NCBI GenBank assembly: GCA_028284125.1
Contig: JANQSI010000009.1
Span: 186,001 to 250,000 of the forward strand
Source of the DNA: Cyclobacteriaceae bacterium
GTDB taxonomy: Bacteria; Bacteroidota; Bacteroidia; Cytophagales; Cyclobacteriaceae
Direction of reading: 5' to 3'
DNA: 64,000 nt
In this document: positions 17,474 to 27,014 of the stretch, in pieces
Numbering within the stretch: the first letter of the stretch is position 1
How the letters are laid out: each line of letters opens with the position of its first letter
Made by a program: the position numbers and the translations under genes
Notes under the pieces: generated by a model
What the model was told of the DNA's origin: nothing
What the model saw: only the letters and a program-made list of their open reading frames with translations
The model's database searches: none

Positions 17474-17548
17474 CAAACCCATGAATTAGTCAGGGATAAG
17501 CCATAGACTTCCCATGGATAAGCCATGGATAAGCCATGGATAGTCCAA
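17474..17548 (+). repeat. Local intergenic repeat, copy 2
   Basis: Second copy of the 17133-17195 repeat, ending in three tandem GGATAAGCCAT-like units. The rest of this gap up to the cyclase gene (17549-17789) shows nothing I can assign. Confidence 0.7.
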
Positions 17549-17789
17549 TAGCGAAACAATTTAATCTTGAAATAATACCATTCTGGAATGCACGTCATGT
17601 CATGTTCCAGCGCCTAAGGTGTTGGCTTAGTTATCACTAGATGATAACTCCTTTCTCAGCCACAATAAGAAACGCTATTAAGCATTTAAGTCCAATATCC
17701 TATCCTGAGCCAACAACGATTATTACATTTAACGACTAAATCGCTAACTTTCTTCACAACAGATTTTCTTGGTCGAGTAAAGCTTACCT

Positions 17790-19667
17790 ATGAAAGGAAT
17801 CTTACTAATTAACTTTTTTCTTTGTCTGACCCTATCCGGATTCAGCCAGTCTGTGGAGCAACTCGAGAAGTCCATCGATCAGAAATACGGAATTGATCGT
17901 CTGAAGGATCTTAATCAGCTAGCTGGTTTATACCTGGAAAGCACTCCTCGCAAAGCCTTCCGATTCAGTCGCGAGGCGGTTGATCTCTCAGCGAAGATAT
18001 TCCACACCAAGAATGGCAATCTAAACAAAGAGCATGCGTACCTGCAGGTAGATGCCTATAACCTTCTTGGGGAATCGCAATACCAGCGCAATAAGTACGA
18101 ATCTGCCAAGAAAAGTTTTGATCGGTCCCTTGAACTAGCCAAAACGCTGAAATACCAGGCCGGAACGAATAAAGCAGAAGAATACCTGACCAAGCTTACA
18201 GCGGTTGAAGTAAAAGACCGAAAAGTAGACCTGGAAGATATTAAAGTCGGCAAGGCACTAAAATCCAAAGCCGCTGATCTCAACATAAACGCCACGCATA
18301 AGCTTGCAGTCGAAGCGGAAAAAAATGGTAACACTACCAAGGCCATCAACCTGTACCAGCGGGAAATTCAATTGCGGGAAAACGAAGGTGATTACGCTTC
18401 CATCGCTTCTATCAATCGGAAAGTAGGTGAAATCTACCAACAGAGTGATAACCGCACTAGAGCACTTCATTACTATAGCGAAGCACTCAGGCTGAAAGAA
18501 GGATTGAATGATACGACGGAGCTGTCTATTATTCGAGCCAACCTTGAACAACTGAATACGGCCAATAAAACTGAAATTGAAACCATTGCCCAAGTGTCCC
18601 CTTGGACGGAAAGTGAGCAGCAGGAAATCGAGGAGAAAAAGAACGACTACATCCAGCTTGCTACCAAGTCTGAATTAAGCGAAGATTACAAGAAGTCATT
18701 AGAGTACTACAAACTCTACACACAGATTCGAGAAACTGAACAAGCACAACAGTTGGCACTGCTCGAAAAAACCAACGAGCTGGATCGTCGTTCGAAAGAC
18801 TTGAGCTTACTACAACAGGAAAAGGAAATTCAAGACCTCCAATTACAGCAGCAAGAAAAGAAAATTGCTGAAGAGCAAGCGTTCAAAACCAACCTAGCCA
18901 TTGGCTTGGGTTTAGTTGCAATATTCGCGATCGGAATTTTTGTGCTCTATCGGTCGAAGAACTCAGCATTAACCAAATTAGATAAAGCGTACACCGACCT
19001 ACAAGAGACACAGGTAAAGCTGGTATCTGCTGAGCAGCGCATCAAGAAATTACTCAACCAACAAGTGGGTCCAGGAGTTGCCGAACAACTCATGGTGGCA
19101 AAAGGCAGGAAAGATGTACAAAAGAAGTTCGTGTGTGTGATGTTTCTCGACATCCGTGGGTTTACACCTTTTGTGGAGCAAAAGAAACCCGAAGAGATCA
19201 TCGCCTATCAAAATGCTGTTTTCGGATTCATGATCGATATCATCGATAAGCACCACGGCATTATCAATCAATTTCTTGGCGATGGCTTTATGGCTACATT
19301 TGGTGTTTCCGACAATTCAGAAAACGTTTGTCAAGATGCGGTAGATGCCGCTGAAGAAATTCTCAAGGAGCTAAACGCAAAAATTGAAGCTGGAGAAGTA
19401 GCCAAAACAGAAGTAGGTATCGGCTTACATGCTGGAGATGTGGTTGCGGGTAACGTAGGCACTGACTTAAGACAACAATATTCCGTAACAGGCAATACCG
19501 TAATCCTTGCCGCTCGCCTTGAGCAGCTAAATAAAGAGCACAACTCTCAATTGATTATATCTGAAGAAGTTCACGAGCATCTGATCCGACCAGCTGCAGA
19601 AGTCGACTTCATTTCCGTTCAGGTAAAAGGTCGAAAAGAACCAATCAAGATTATGAAAGTAGCCTAG
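17790..19667 (+). CDS. TPR-repeat class III adenylate/guanylate cyclase, membrane anchored
   Basis: This 625-residue protein starts with a signal peptide (MKGILLINFFLCLTLSGFSQS). TPR-type helical repeats follow over about residues 30-330, then a coiled coil, one transmembrane helix near 367-388, a second short coiled coil, and a C-terminal class III cyclase domain from about residue 445. Metal-binding aspartates sit in MFLDIRGFTPF and FLGDGFMATFG. The GLHAGDVVAGNVG loop and the NTVILAARLEQLN helix provide the transition-state Asn and Arg. The sensor is thus periplasmic and the catalytic domain cytosolic. Substrate choice (ATP or GTP) cannot be read safely. It stands alone; no cyclic-nucleotide receptor is visible nearby. 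Confidence 0.9.
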   Translation: MKGILLINFFLCLTLSGFSQSVEQLEKSIDQKYGIDRLKDLNQLAGLYLESTPRKAFRFSREAVDLSAKIFHTKNGNLNKEHAYLQVDAYNLLGESQYQRNKYESAKKSFDRSLELAKTLKYQAGTNKAEEYLTKLTAVEVKDRKVDLEDIKVGKALKSKAADLNINATHKLAVEAEKNGNTTKAINLYQREIQLRENEGDYASIASINRKVGEIYQQSDNRTRALHYYSEALRLKEGLNDTTELSIIRANLEQLNTANKTEIETIAQVSPWTESEQQEIEEKKNDYIQLATKSELSEDYKKSLEYYKLYTQIRETEQAQQLALLEKTNELDRRSKDLSLLQQEKEIQDLQLQQQEKKIAEEQAFKTNLAIGLGLVAIFAIGIFVLYRSKNSALTKLDKAYTDLQETQVKLVSAEQRIKKLLNQQVGPGVAEQLMVAKGRKDVQKKFVCVMFLDIRGFTPFVEQKKPEEIIAYQNAVFGFMIDIIDKHHGIINQFLGDGFMATFGVSDNSENVCQDAVDAAEEILKELNAKIEAGEVAKTEVGIGLHAGDVVAGNVGTDLRQQYSVTGNTVILAARLEQLNKEHNSQLIISEEVHEHLIRPAAEVDFISVQVKGRKEPIKIMKVA

Positions 19668-19774
19668 CTCAGTGGGCAACATCTGAGGGATCTTTACTCG
19701 GTTTGACGATTATCTATCAACTTAGATCATATAATGATGTTATGTTACCAGCAAAGCTGGGAAATCTTCCTGCC

Positions 19775-21370
19775 CTAGAAAATGCTTAGTCCCAGATTTG
19801 CACTAAACAATGAAATTCCATTATCTCCGTGTGATTTACTATAATCTACTTCAAGACTCAGTTCCTTGGACTTTAAGCCAAACCCTATACTTCCACCTAT
19901 TTCTGGGAGTTCACCTATTGGAATCCAAAAAAATGAAGGAGATATTTTAAGATATGGTATGGTCTCACTTGTACCCTCTTTTTTTATATAATATCTGCTC
20001 GTCACTCCAATTTTTCCGACATCCCTAGAATCATCGAACCCTTCATTGTCAAAAATCAAGTAAGCAAAATCAAGCCCTAGCCAAATTTGATCTTTGTTAA
20101 ACGACAAAAATTGAGGGTTTATTCCAAAAATAAGATTTCCCTTTTCAGAACTACTAATACTATCAGTGTCACCAATATTTACTAAAAAGGAATATCCTGC
20201 ATACATCCGTATGTCAATATTTGTTTTTTCAACTTCTAAACTTCTACCTTCCGATCGACCTTTGAAATTATAATCAAGAATTAAGGATTTCTTCTCCTCT
20301 GTTAATTCAATTCTTAAATCATTTTCTGTTGAAATCTCTTTAGTCCAATAGTTGCCACTAAAGCTTCTTTTCTCTCCAAAAGTCTGGTTATAGTACTTAA
20401 CTATCACTCTCTTATTTACCTTTTTGTTTAATCTAGTTGTTTTCCAAAAACCAGATTCAAATTCGAATCTTACCTGCATTGATGCCAAACTTTCATTTAT
20501 AAAATTGTAATTGGCAAACACACTTGAATTTCCTCCACTGCCTATAGCTGTAGACTGAAAATTTCTTATTTGATAAGAGTAGCTATCTTGTGATTCTGTC
20601 AACAATGTAGGGTTCCATCTTTCATTATGTGTTTTAACCGTCTCTACTATTTGGTCCTTGCTATGCATGAGATCTATTCCTTCGAAGAAGTTGAGGATTC
20701 TTTGATTCGGTTCATAGAACTCAAGAAAATCAAGATGATAAATGAGGTTATTTTTTCCAAAACACAATCTATTATCATCTTTTATTAGGTCTAGAATAAT
20801 GGAAGACTTTATAGCGAATTGGTTCTCATCTTGCTCATCAGTAGGGCGATTAGTAACTATTCCAACGATGTTTCCATCTGATTTTCTAATTAATGCCGAT
20901 CCAGAAATTCCTTCTTCAATTTTAATCCCAGAAAAATAGAGTTTTTCGTTAATTGCTTTACCTGCAATACCATCAAATCGCATCTGATCGCCTCCAGCAG
21001 GAAACCCATAAAGGAAAACATCATCACCCTCAGAATGCTCCCTAGCAAAAGATGACAGTACTTTCACGTCCTTGAGAAAGGGAGTGTTCATTTTCAAGAT
21101 GGCTAAATCATAGTTTCCCAGATTAGTTCTAAACAACGTCGCTTTTGCTGTATCAGCTTTGTTTGAGAAAATAATTGAATAATCATCCAGCCTTGGATCC
21201 GTATTATGAGCTGCAGTCAATATGTAGTAGTTGTTATCCGTATAACATATAATAACTCCTGATCCTGTTCCTGCGCTTGAGTAAATTTTGACAATTTCTG
21301 CTCCCGATTTTTCCTGTGAATATCCTAACGTAATTACAAAGCTTGATAGAAGGATCGCTAATTTTCGCAC
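19775..21370 (-). CDS. Secreted trypsin-like serine protease fused to a C-terminal beta-rich/barrel region
   Basis: This 531-residue protein has a signal peptide (MRKLAILLSSFVITLGYSQ) and a trypsin-2-type protease domain over about residues 20-210. The triad is His in ILTAAHN, Asp in YDLAIL and Ser in EGISGSAL. From about residue 290 onward it consists of alternating beta strands and ends in FSANLGLSIF, a terminal phenylalanine strand typical of outer-membrane barrels. No PDZ domain is seen, so it is not a standard DegP. It is the last gene of a three-gene operon, 5 bp after the bitopic membrane protein. A protease tethered at the outer membrane is the likely topology, inferred from the strand pattern. 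Confidence 0.8.
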   Translation of the reverse strand: MRKLAILLSSFVITLGYSQEKSGAEIVKIYSSAGTGSGVIICYTDNNYYILTAAHNTDPRLDDYSIIFSNKADTAKATLFRTNLGNYDLAILKMNTPFLKDVKVLSSFAREHSEGDDVFLYGFPAGGDQMRFDGIAGKAINEKLYFSGIKIEEGISGSALIRKSDGNIVGIVTNRPTDEQDENQFAIKSSIILDLIKDDNRLCFGKNNLIYHLDFLEFYEPNQRILNFFEGIDLMHSKDQIVETVKTHNERWNPTLLTESQDSYSYQIRNFQSTAIGSGGNSSVFANYNFINESLASMQVRFEFESGFWKTTRLNKKVNKRVIVKYYNQTFGEKRSFSGNYWTKEISTENDLRIELTEEKKSLILDYNFKGRSEGRSLEVEKTNIDIRMYAGYSFLVNIGDTDSISSSEKGNLIFGINPQFLSFNKDQIWLGLDFAYLIFDNEGFDDSRDVGKIGVTSRYYIKKEGTSETIPYLKISPSFFWIPIGELPEIGGSIGFGLKSKELSLEVDYSKSHGDNGISLFSANLGLSIF

Positions 21371-21375
21371 GTCAA

Positions 21376-22455
21376 CTAATTGTTAGTTTTTCCTATGTAC
21401 TTTCTGACAAGTATTACTTGAGTTATTATCCCAACTATTAATCCAATCAATGATCTTTTTCCCGGTTCCTCAATCAGATACTCTAACTTTGTAGGAATTA
21501 TTGAGTGTAAAAAACGAAATCTTTTACCCACTTTCAACTCTCTTGCACTTTCACAAAATAGGTTACTGTTTATCGTATTGGAGCTTAACTTCTCTATTTG
21601 AATGTCGTATTCATCAAATTCGCTTAACTCTAAGAAGTGACCAGCATCGACAATTTCCTCTTTTAGCATGAATAGTTTCTTAAAAAAATCTGTCCCTGAA
21701 ATCTGAATAGTGGCGGATTGTATCCTACTTTCCAATATTGGGTTATCTGTAAAAACATTTGGCTCATTAAAGGCAACGCTTACTGCTCTAATGCTCTCCT
21801 CATTCATTTTTTGTTTCTGATAAAGGTTTTTGCTAAGAAATAAGCGAATTTGACTTCTTGTGGCATGCACCATCTGAATTGATTCAAAAATAGGATCGAG
21901 TCCTATCTCGTATCTCCTACTGTCATCTAGGCGAACTGTCTCCGCTGTATTGTTTCTTCCAATCAAATAAAAATTATCAGACATTACCACAGCACTTTGG
22001 ACAGGTACTTTGTCCGATTGGACAATAATATCTACGTAACCAGGACCTGCTTCCAAAATTACCTTTGTATTAGGCGGTGTCCTGATGCCTTTGAATAATA
22101 GGTTATTGGAACCTTGACTTGGTACAATTGAAAATGAATTAGGTTGAGACTTATTCAACGCTTGTACTCGAATTTCTTCAGTTTCAGATTCTTCTTCAAA
22201 GACTTCTTTTGCATTAGATGCATAAAAGTATAGATCCGAATTTCGATAGCTTACAGAATCTACGACCCAGCCTTGAAATAACGATGCTTTTTCTAATGTT
22301 CGAAACTCAATTCTACTCGTTTCAACATCAACGTATACCTCAGAACTTGCATTTAGATTGCCGAGGTTTATCAATAATACGACAAGGATTAAGATTGGCA
22401 ATAAGCGGAGCAAATCAATAGGCTGAAACTTTTTGGTTTCTTGATGTTTACTCAT
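21376..22455 (-). CDS. Membrane-anchored protein of unknown function in the protease operon
   Basis: This 359-residue protein has two hydrophobic segments, near the N-terminus (LLPILILVVLLINLG, about residues 17-32) and near the C-terminus (IGLIVGIITQVILV, about 336-350). A large beta-rich domain between them is probably periplasmic. I recognise no family. It begins 1 bp after the preceding exported protein gene and ends 5 bp before the protease gene. It may be an inner-membrane partner or substrate-presenting subunit of the protease. The segment is AT-rich relative to the flanking permease genes. Confidence 0.7.
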   Translation of the reverse strand: MSKHQETKKFQPIDLLRLLPILILVVLLINLGNLNASSEVYVDVETSRIEFRTLEKASLFQGWVVDSVSYRNSDLYFYASNAKEVFEEESETEEIRVQALNKSQPNSFSIVPSQGSNNLLFKGIRTPPNTKVILEAGPGYVDIIVQSDKVPVQSAVVMSDNFYLIGRNNTAETVRLDDSRRYEIGLDPIFESIQMVHATRSQIRLFLSKNLYQKQKMNEESIRAVSVAFNEPNVFTDNPILESRIQSATIQISGTDFFKKLFMLKEEIVDAGHFLELSEFDEYDIQIEKLSSNTINSNLFCESARELKVGKRFRFLHSIIPTKLEYLIEEPGKRSLIGLIVGIITQVILVRKYIGKTNN

Positions 22456-22456
22456 T

Positions 22457-23173
22457 TTACTGCCAATGATAAAACCAAAAATTGTTGTTGTCTTTCGACA
22501 CTAATCCGTTATCACTTATTAGTGTATATTTTAATTTAAGTAGATAAAATCCGGAAGGAATATCTTGAAAAACCCAATCAAAATGAACATCCACATTCTT
22601 TTGATCTTTCAAATTCTTAGTCGGTAAAATCACTTCCCTATTTTCATTGTATACAGTATATTCAAGTATAAAATCTTGATTGGCTGTCACTACCCACTTG
22701 TATGAATCAACCAAATCTAAATTTGAAAATGTAGACGGGATTAGAAAGTCTCTTCTATCTAAACTTGTACTTATGTATGAGTTTAGATGCCATGACTCAA
22801 TCGAAAGCTTAGACGCTAAATAATCCTTGCTCCAGGAAAATGAGTTAAGCCCCACTTCCCATCTCTTTTGAACCGGTTTCATGTAGTAATACTTATCGAT
22901 GTTGTCCCGAACAAATACCTCTATTTCTGCATTTTCAAACTGTATCGGAACATAAAAGCTAAGATTAAAATTCGAACTACTATCTTTCGAATGCTGAGAG
23001 GTTGCTTTGAATGATTTGACTCTAAAGTTTGAGCTCGTGTTAATGAATTCTATAACTCCTTCGTAGTAAGTATTTTCAACCAAGTCTTTACTTGGAGGAA
23101 TGAAATTTACTTGACCAACCAATTGGGTGTAGCAAAAGGGGATCAATAAAGCCAATGGAAGCCTCAACAACAT
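22457..23173 (-). CDS. Exported beta-rich protein of unknown function heading the protease operon
   Basis: This 238-residue protein has an N-terminal signal peptide (LPLALLIPFCYTQLVGQ) and a mature part rich in beta strands and aromatic residues. It ends with FYLLKLKYTLI and WFYHWQ. The C-terminal part (IPSGFYLLKLKY) resembles an Ig-like or sorting-domain sandwich but is not a clear type IX secretion signal. It is the first gene of the operon with the membrane-anchored protein and the protease/barrel fusion. Confidence 0.65.
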   Translation of the reverse strand: MLLRLPLALLIPFCYTQLVGQVNFIPPSKDLVENTYYEGVIEFINTSSNFRVKSFKATSQHSKDSSSNFNLSFYVPIQFENAEIEVFVRDNIDKYYYMKPVQKRWEVGLNSFSWSKDYLASKLSIESWHLNSYISTSLDRRDFLIPSTFSNLDLVDSYKWVVTANQDFILEYTVYNENREVILPTKNLKDQKNVDVHFDWVFQDIPSGFYLLKLKYTLISDNGLVSKDNNNFWFYHWQ

Positions 23174-23393
23174 AATATAGCCAAAATCATCTTCTCAAAT
23201 AATTTAAATCTCAACTTATTTAGTCGCAAATACAATACCCACTTTAAGGTATTTTTTACTTAACTGTATAACAAATTAAAGATTAATTAGAATATAATGG
23301 ATTAATAATCCAATCCATTATCTGTAAAATGACATTTGGAACGCACTTATTTGCCATTCTCTTTGTCCCTCCCTCCTTCCATAAATCCCTCTA

Positions 23394-23413
23394 GCGCGGA
23401 AGTTACTTCCGTG
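23394..23413 (+). repeat. REP-like hairpin, copy 2
   Basis: Same palindrome as at 17381 (CGCGGAAGT-T-ACTTCCGTG), preceded by CTAG and followed by ACAATA. Confidence 0.8.
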
Positions 23414-23477
23414 ACAATATCCTCAATATGGACGAGACAACGAATAATGATGCACATCGCCAGTGATTATGTTAACC

Positions 23478-23541
23478 CCACTCTCCATCCCCCCTGCCTG
23501 ACGATACCAAGAAGTCACTTAACAATTAAAGAGCAGAAACT
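23478..23541 (+). repeat. Dispersed intergenic repeat, copy 2
   Basis: Matches the 15990-16065 stretch. The shared core ACAATTAAAGAGCAGAAACT is preceded by ACCAAGAAGT, and it leads straight into a heptamer array. Confidence 0.7.
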
Positions 23542-23585
23542 AACTACTAACTACTAACCACTCACTACTAACTACTAACTACTGA
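23539..23585 (+). repeat. CTAACTA heptamer array
   Basis: About six units of CTAACTA with one CCACTCA interruption. It ends just before the stop of the FtsX permease gene at 23598. Confidence 0.75.
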
Positions 23586-23597
23586 ACTCTTCCAGCA

Positions 23598-26192
23598 TCA
23601 CTCATCCTTCAAAAACTGAACAGGACTGAGACGAGCAGCTTTGATGGCTTGAAAGCCAACAGTAATAAGTGCAATCGCTAATGTAATCAATCCTGCTGCA
23701 GCGAAGAACCATAGCTCTAAACGTATTCGGAATACAAAACTTTGCAGCCAGCTATCAGCTATTACGTAGCTAATAGGCAAGCCAATAAGTACTGCAATGA
23801 ATACCATCTTTGTCAAGTCAAATACCAATTTCTTTGATAAGTTCAGCTCAGTTGACCCCAATACTTTGCGAATGCCAATCTCTTTGCTTCTTCTTTCCAA
23901 ACTGAATGATGCCAGTCCAAACAGACCCAAACAAGAGATGATCACAGCGATGGTTGCAAAGTAGCCGGACAATATTGAAACTCGATTTTCGGCTTCATAC
24001 AATTCCTGGTAGTCATCGTCAAGAAAACGGTAATCAAGCTCGAATCCCGGATTCATTTGCTGATGTAGCTCTTCGATAGCTATAATCGTTTCCTTTTCCT
24101 GTCCTGCAGTTAACTTGGCCATGAGGTACCGGGTATCAGCTTCTTCCAGGTAAAGAAAAGCAGGCTTTACTTCTTCGTGGAATGAGTCGAAATGGAAGTC
24201 TTTCACTACACCAATGATTTCTACTTCATTGCCAAACAAGATTACCTTCTTACCAACCGGATCTTCCATTCCTATAAAAGCAATTGCTGCTTCATTAAAA
24301 ATGATTTTATCCCAATCCGACATCATGAAATCTTCTGTGAACGATCGTCCATCTACCATTTCCATTTCCATCATTTCAATGAAGCCATGCTTGCAAAACA
24401 TCCGTTCAAACTCCGTACGATCATTCGGATCTTTTCCCGGCCAGAAAATTCCTGAGCTGCCTCCATTGTGCCCCGTCATGTCATGATCCGCTCCCGATGC
24501 GGCTACTACATTTGGAATCTGTGAAAGTTCTCGTAGGAACGTAGAATAGTTCAAACTATCGTATAGTCCGCCTTTTACATCCATGATCAGAATGTTGTCC
24601 TTTTCATACCCAAGGTTTTTGTTCTGGGTAAACGCTATCTGCTGAAAGACTACAATCACCGATACGATCAGTACAATGGACAATGTAAACTGTATCGTCA
24701 CCAACCCCGATCGTGCCCAGGTTTCACCTGTTGAGGTATTTAGCGTACCCTTTAGCACAGCGACCGGTTTGAATTTAGACAAATAGAATGCAGGGTAACT
24801 ACCTGCTAGCAAGCCAGCACCGAACATGATGATAAGGACACCTGCTACCAATTCTGAAGTGAATTTCAATGCCAGTGTCTTATCCGTAATTAAATTGAAT
24901 TGCGGTAAGAACAACCACACAACAAGCAACGCTATGACCATGGAGATGCCCATCAATAAAAGCGACTCACTCAAGAATTGAATGATCAACGAACGACGAG
25001 CAGCTCCTACCGTTTTCTTTACCCCTATTTCCTTCAATCTTCTAGAAGCCCTGGCGGTAGAGAGGTTCATGAAATTGATACATGCAATGAGCAAGACGAA
25101 CACCGCAATGGCACTGAATAACTGAACGTACTCAATGCGGCCACCGGCCTGCACTCCGTTCTCGTATTTTCCATTGAGGTAATAATCACCAAATGAAGTC
25201 GCAAAAGGAGAACGATGGTTCGCGTTGCCTTCAGTTTTTTCACGAACGTAATCGTGGACCTTTTCATTAAAGGCAGCAACATCCGTTCCTTCTCTGAATA
25301 AGATGTAAGTGCTGAATGCAGTATTGTACCAGTTTTGTGACCATCTATTGTCATTCCAGAATTTGGAAAACGGAATAACATACTCAAACTGGATCGTTGA
25401 AGCTTCCGGAATTCCTTTGAAAACACCTGACACTTGATATGACTCTTCACCTCTCAGCTCTACAGTCTGTCCAATGGGATTTTCTTCTCCAAATAGGCGC
25501 TTGGCCAGTTGAGCGGAAATAACAATGTTGTTGGGTTCAGAAAGCAACTGATCCAGGTCTCCCTGAATTTCTCCCCAATCGAAAAGATGGAAAAATCCAT
25601 CGTGCGCATAAAAGCCATCAGCGGTTATGCTTTTGTCTCCTATGAATAGTGGATTGCTACTGATCCATGTGGTGGATACAGCTCGTTCTATTTCCGGAAA
25701 GTCTTCCATCAGTCCCTGGGAGGTAGGCCCGGCAGTCGTCGTTCGGGTGATCATGCCTCCACCCTGATCTACATTTTCGAGTAGCTGGTATAAGCGATCG
25801 CCTTTGGTGTGGAATTGATCCACTGCCAATTCATCCTGTACCCATAGGAAGATAAAGAGCACGCAGGCGAGTCCTGTGGATAGCCCTAGCAAATTGATAA
25901 GAAATGAGCTTCGGTATTTCTTGAAATTCCGAAACGATACTTTAAAACTGTGTAAGAGTAAGTCCATGATTCTGAGTTTTTGATATTCATAAATTGATCG
26001 GATCATTCCCGGGCGAAACAAAAGCAACACGTCCTTTGTGAACAGCCAGTTCGCCCTTCTGCTTCCCAGCACACCCACCCTTCGGTTGTAAAATTGCAGC
26101 AAGTCCCCTTCTATATCCTGTAAGTATTCTGTCTTACAGAACCACCGCAAAAAGGTCCATGGCAGTTTCGGTGGGTTTGTTGGTTGCATCAT
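23598..26192 (-). CDS. FtsX/MacB-type ABC transporter permease with PadR-linked N-terminal domain
   Basis: This 864-residue permease begins with a roughly 75-residue soluble prefix domain (LPWTFLRWFCKTEYLQDIEGDLLQFY) typical of permeases encoded beside PadR regulators. Transmembrane helix 1 follows (SFLINLLGLSTGLACVLFIF), then a periplasmic MacB-like domain, three membrane helices of the first FtsX domain (RRLKEIGVKKTVGA coupling region), and a second periplasmic plus FtsX half ending in GFQAIKAARLSPVQFLKDE. It probably moves lipids, peptides or drugs, or transmits mechanical work from a separate ATPase. No ATPase gene is adjacent. Its start overlaps the PadR gene by 4 bp. Confidence 0.9.
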   Translation of the reverse strand: MMQPTNPPKLPWTFLRWFCKTEYLQDIEGDLLQFYNRRVGVLGSRRANWLFTKDVLLLFRPGMIRSIYEYQKLRIMDLLLHSFKVSFRNFKKYRSSFLINLLGLSTGLACVLFIFLWVQDELAVDQFHTKGDRLYQLLENVDQGGGMITRTTTAGPTSQGLMEDFPEIERAVSTTWISSNPLFIGDKSITADGFYAHDGFFHLFDWGEIQGDLDQLLSEPNNIVISAQLAKRLFGEENPIGQTVELRGEESYQVSGVFKGIPEASTIQFEYVIPFSKFWNDNRWSQNWYNTAFSTYILFREGTDVAAFNEKVHDYVREKTEGNANHRSPFATSFGDYYLNGKYENGVQAGGRIEYVQLFSAIAVFVLLIACINFMNLSTARASRRLKEIGVKKTVGAARRSLIIQFLSESLLLMGISMVIALLVVWLFLPQFNLITDKTLALKFTSELVAGVLIIMFGAGLLAGSYPAFYLSKFKPVAVLKGTLNTSTGETWARSGLVTIQFTLSIVLIVSVIVVFQQIAFTQNKNLGYEKDNILIMDVKGGLYDSLNYSTFLRELSQIPNVVAASGADHDMTGHNGGSSGIFWPGKDPNDRTEFERMFCKHGFIEMMEMEMVDGRSFTEDFMMSDWDKIIFNEAAIAFIGMEDPVGKKVILFGNEVEIIGVVKDFHFDSFHEEVKPAFLYLEEADTRYLMAKLTAGQEKETIIAIEELHQQMNPGFELDYRFLDDDYQELYEAENRVSILSGYFATIAVIISCLGLFGLASFSLERRSKEIGIRKVLGSTELNLSKKLVFDLTKMVFIAVLIGLPISYVIADSWLQSFVFRIRLELWFFAAAGLITLAIALITVGFQAIKAARLSPVQFLKDE

Positions 26193-26521
26193 TTAAGATC
26201 TATTATAATTTGAGGTAGTGCGTCCCATAGCAAATTGCGGTTGTCCCGAATGCTCACAAGCACATTTTTGCCATAGGCAGTGAGCGAAAAGAACAGCTTG
26301 GGTCTCCCCCGTCTTGAATCTTCCGTGTCTCCATGTTGGCTGCTCAGTAGTCCTTTTTTCTCCAGCCGACGCAAGGTGACTTGTAGTGCCCCAACGCTTA
26401 CCTTCCGCTTGAGGCGCGATTCTATTTCATCTTTGATCGTTACACCGTACGCGTTACCATGTAAGATGCCAACGGTGTACATCACGATCTCTTCGAATTC
26501 TCCGATTTTGTAGTCCGACAT
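26189..26521 (-). CDS. PadR-family transcriptional regulator controlling the adjacent permease
   Basis: This 110-residue PadR winged-helix repressor has GEFEEIVMYTVGILHGNAYGVTI, the recognition region VSVGALQVTLRRLEKKGLL, the wing RRGRPKLFFSLTAYG, and a short C-terminal helix. It is first in a two-gene operon, overlapping the permease start by 4 bp. A palindrome about 9 bp upstream of its start is probably its own operator, so it likely represses both genes until a ligand relieves it. It is a clear paralogue of the PadR protein at 29916-30254. Confidence 0.9.
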   Translation of the reverse strand: MSDYKIGEFEEIVMYTVGILHGNAYGVTIKDEIESRLKRKVSVGALQVTLRRLEKKGLLSSQHGDTEDSRRGRPKLFFSLTAYGKNVLVSIRDNRNLLWDALPQIIIDLK

Positions 26522-26529
26522 AGTTATTA

Positions 26530-26546
26530 ATACTATTTTATAGTAT
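26530..26546. promoter_or_regulatory. Candidate PadR operator
   Basis: Palindrome ATACTA-TTTTA-TAGTAT directly upstream of the PadR start codon at 26521. PadR genes are usually self-regulated from such sites. Confidence 0.5.
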
Positions 26547-26659
26547 AAATGTAAGGAAACAGTCGGATTAAATACTACATTCTAGTAAAAAGGTTACGAT
26601 GAAGTCTCAATGACTGCACCTTAGCACGAAGGCCAACCACTAACTATGAATCCCTCCCC

Positions 26660-26676
26660 TCCCGATAGCTATGGGA
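26660..26676. repeat. Imperfect palindrome TCCCGATAGCTATGGGA
   Basis: A near-perfect inverted repeat (one mismatch), of a type common as a dispersed intergenic palindrome in Bacteroidota. It lies at the left of the repeat-filled gap between PadR and the serine hydrolase. Confidence 0.5.
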
Positions 26677-26708
26677 TTGGCTGTTCAACACGCGGGTGGC
26701 TAGCCTTT

Positions 26709-26825
26709 CAGACCAACGTTATGTTTGGTTCACAGCACAAGCCCTCAAGTAGCACGTCATGGAGCCTGTCCTGAACTTGATTCAGGAAGGAACCTTTGCG
26801 AAGCATTGGTGACGTGGCAATCCCC
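26709..26825 (+). repeat. Dispersed element A, copy 2, carrying an internal palindrome
   Basis: Matches 17213-17310 on both sides (CACAGCACAAGCCCTCAAGT on the left; AACCTTTGCGAAGCATTGGT on the right). TTGCGAGG in the first copy is replaced by about 30 bp that contain the palindrome TCCTGAA-CTTGA-TTCAGGA at 26769-26787. The REP hairpin and a long heptamer array follow. Confidence 0.75.
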
Positions 26826-26830
26826 CTCTA

Positions 26831-26850
26831 GCGCTGAAGTTACTTCCGTG
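26831..26850 (+). repeat. REP-like hairpin, copy 3
   Basis: GCGCTGAAGT-TACTTCCGTG: the same hairpin as at 17381 with one arm mismatch. It is followed by the same spacer (TCAATAG.CTTATAACTCA) as copy 1. Confidence 0.75.
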
Positions 26851-26872
26851 TCAATAGCCTTATAACTCATTC

Positions 26873-26967
<95 letters not shown>

Positions 26968-26982
26968 AAATCATATTAGTTG

Positions 26983-26990
26983 TATATTTG
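26983..26990 (+). promoter_or_regulatory. Candidate -7 promoter element of the serine hydrolase gene
   Basis: TATATTTG matches the Bacteroidota TAnnTTTG consensus 25 bp before the ATG at 27015. A clear TTTG -33 box is not seen at normal spacing, where the heptamer array ends. Confidence 0.5.
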
Positions 26991-27014
26991 TACAAATAAT
27001 ATTTGGGAGCTATA

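Larger units (their letters stand above)
23174..23597. other. Intergenic region with repeats
   Basis: A gap of over 400 bp. The left 150 bp are AT-rich and should hold the promoter of the exported-protein operon. The rest is REP copy 2 (23394), element D copy 2 (23478) and a heptamer array (23539). The open frame at 23336-23557 plus lies wholly in these repeats and is not believed. Confidence 0.6.

Noticed and set aside
23336-23557. 73-codon plus-strand frame
   Set aside because: It consists of REP and other repeat sequence and has no protein-like pattern.
27003-27014. TTG start four codons upstream of the serine hydrolase ATG
   Set aside because: The codons cover the likely ribosome-binding site GGGAG; the ATG at 27015 gives a normal signal peptide.
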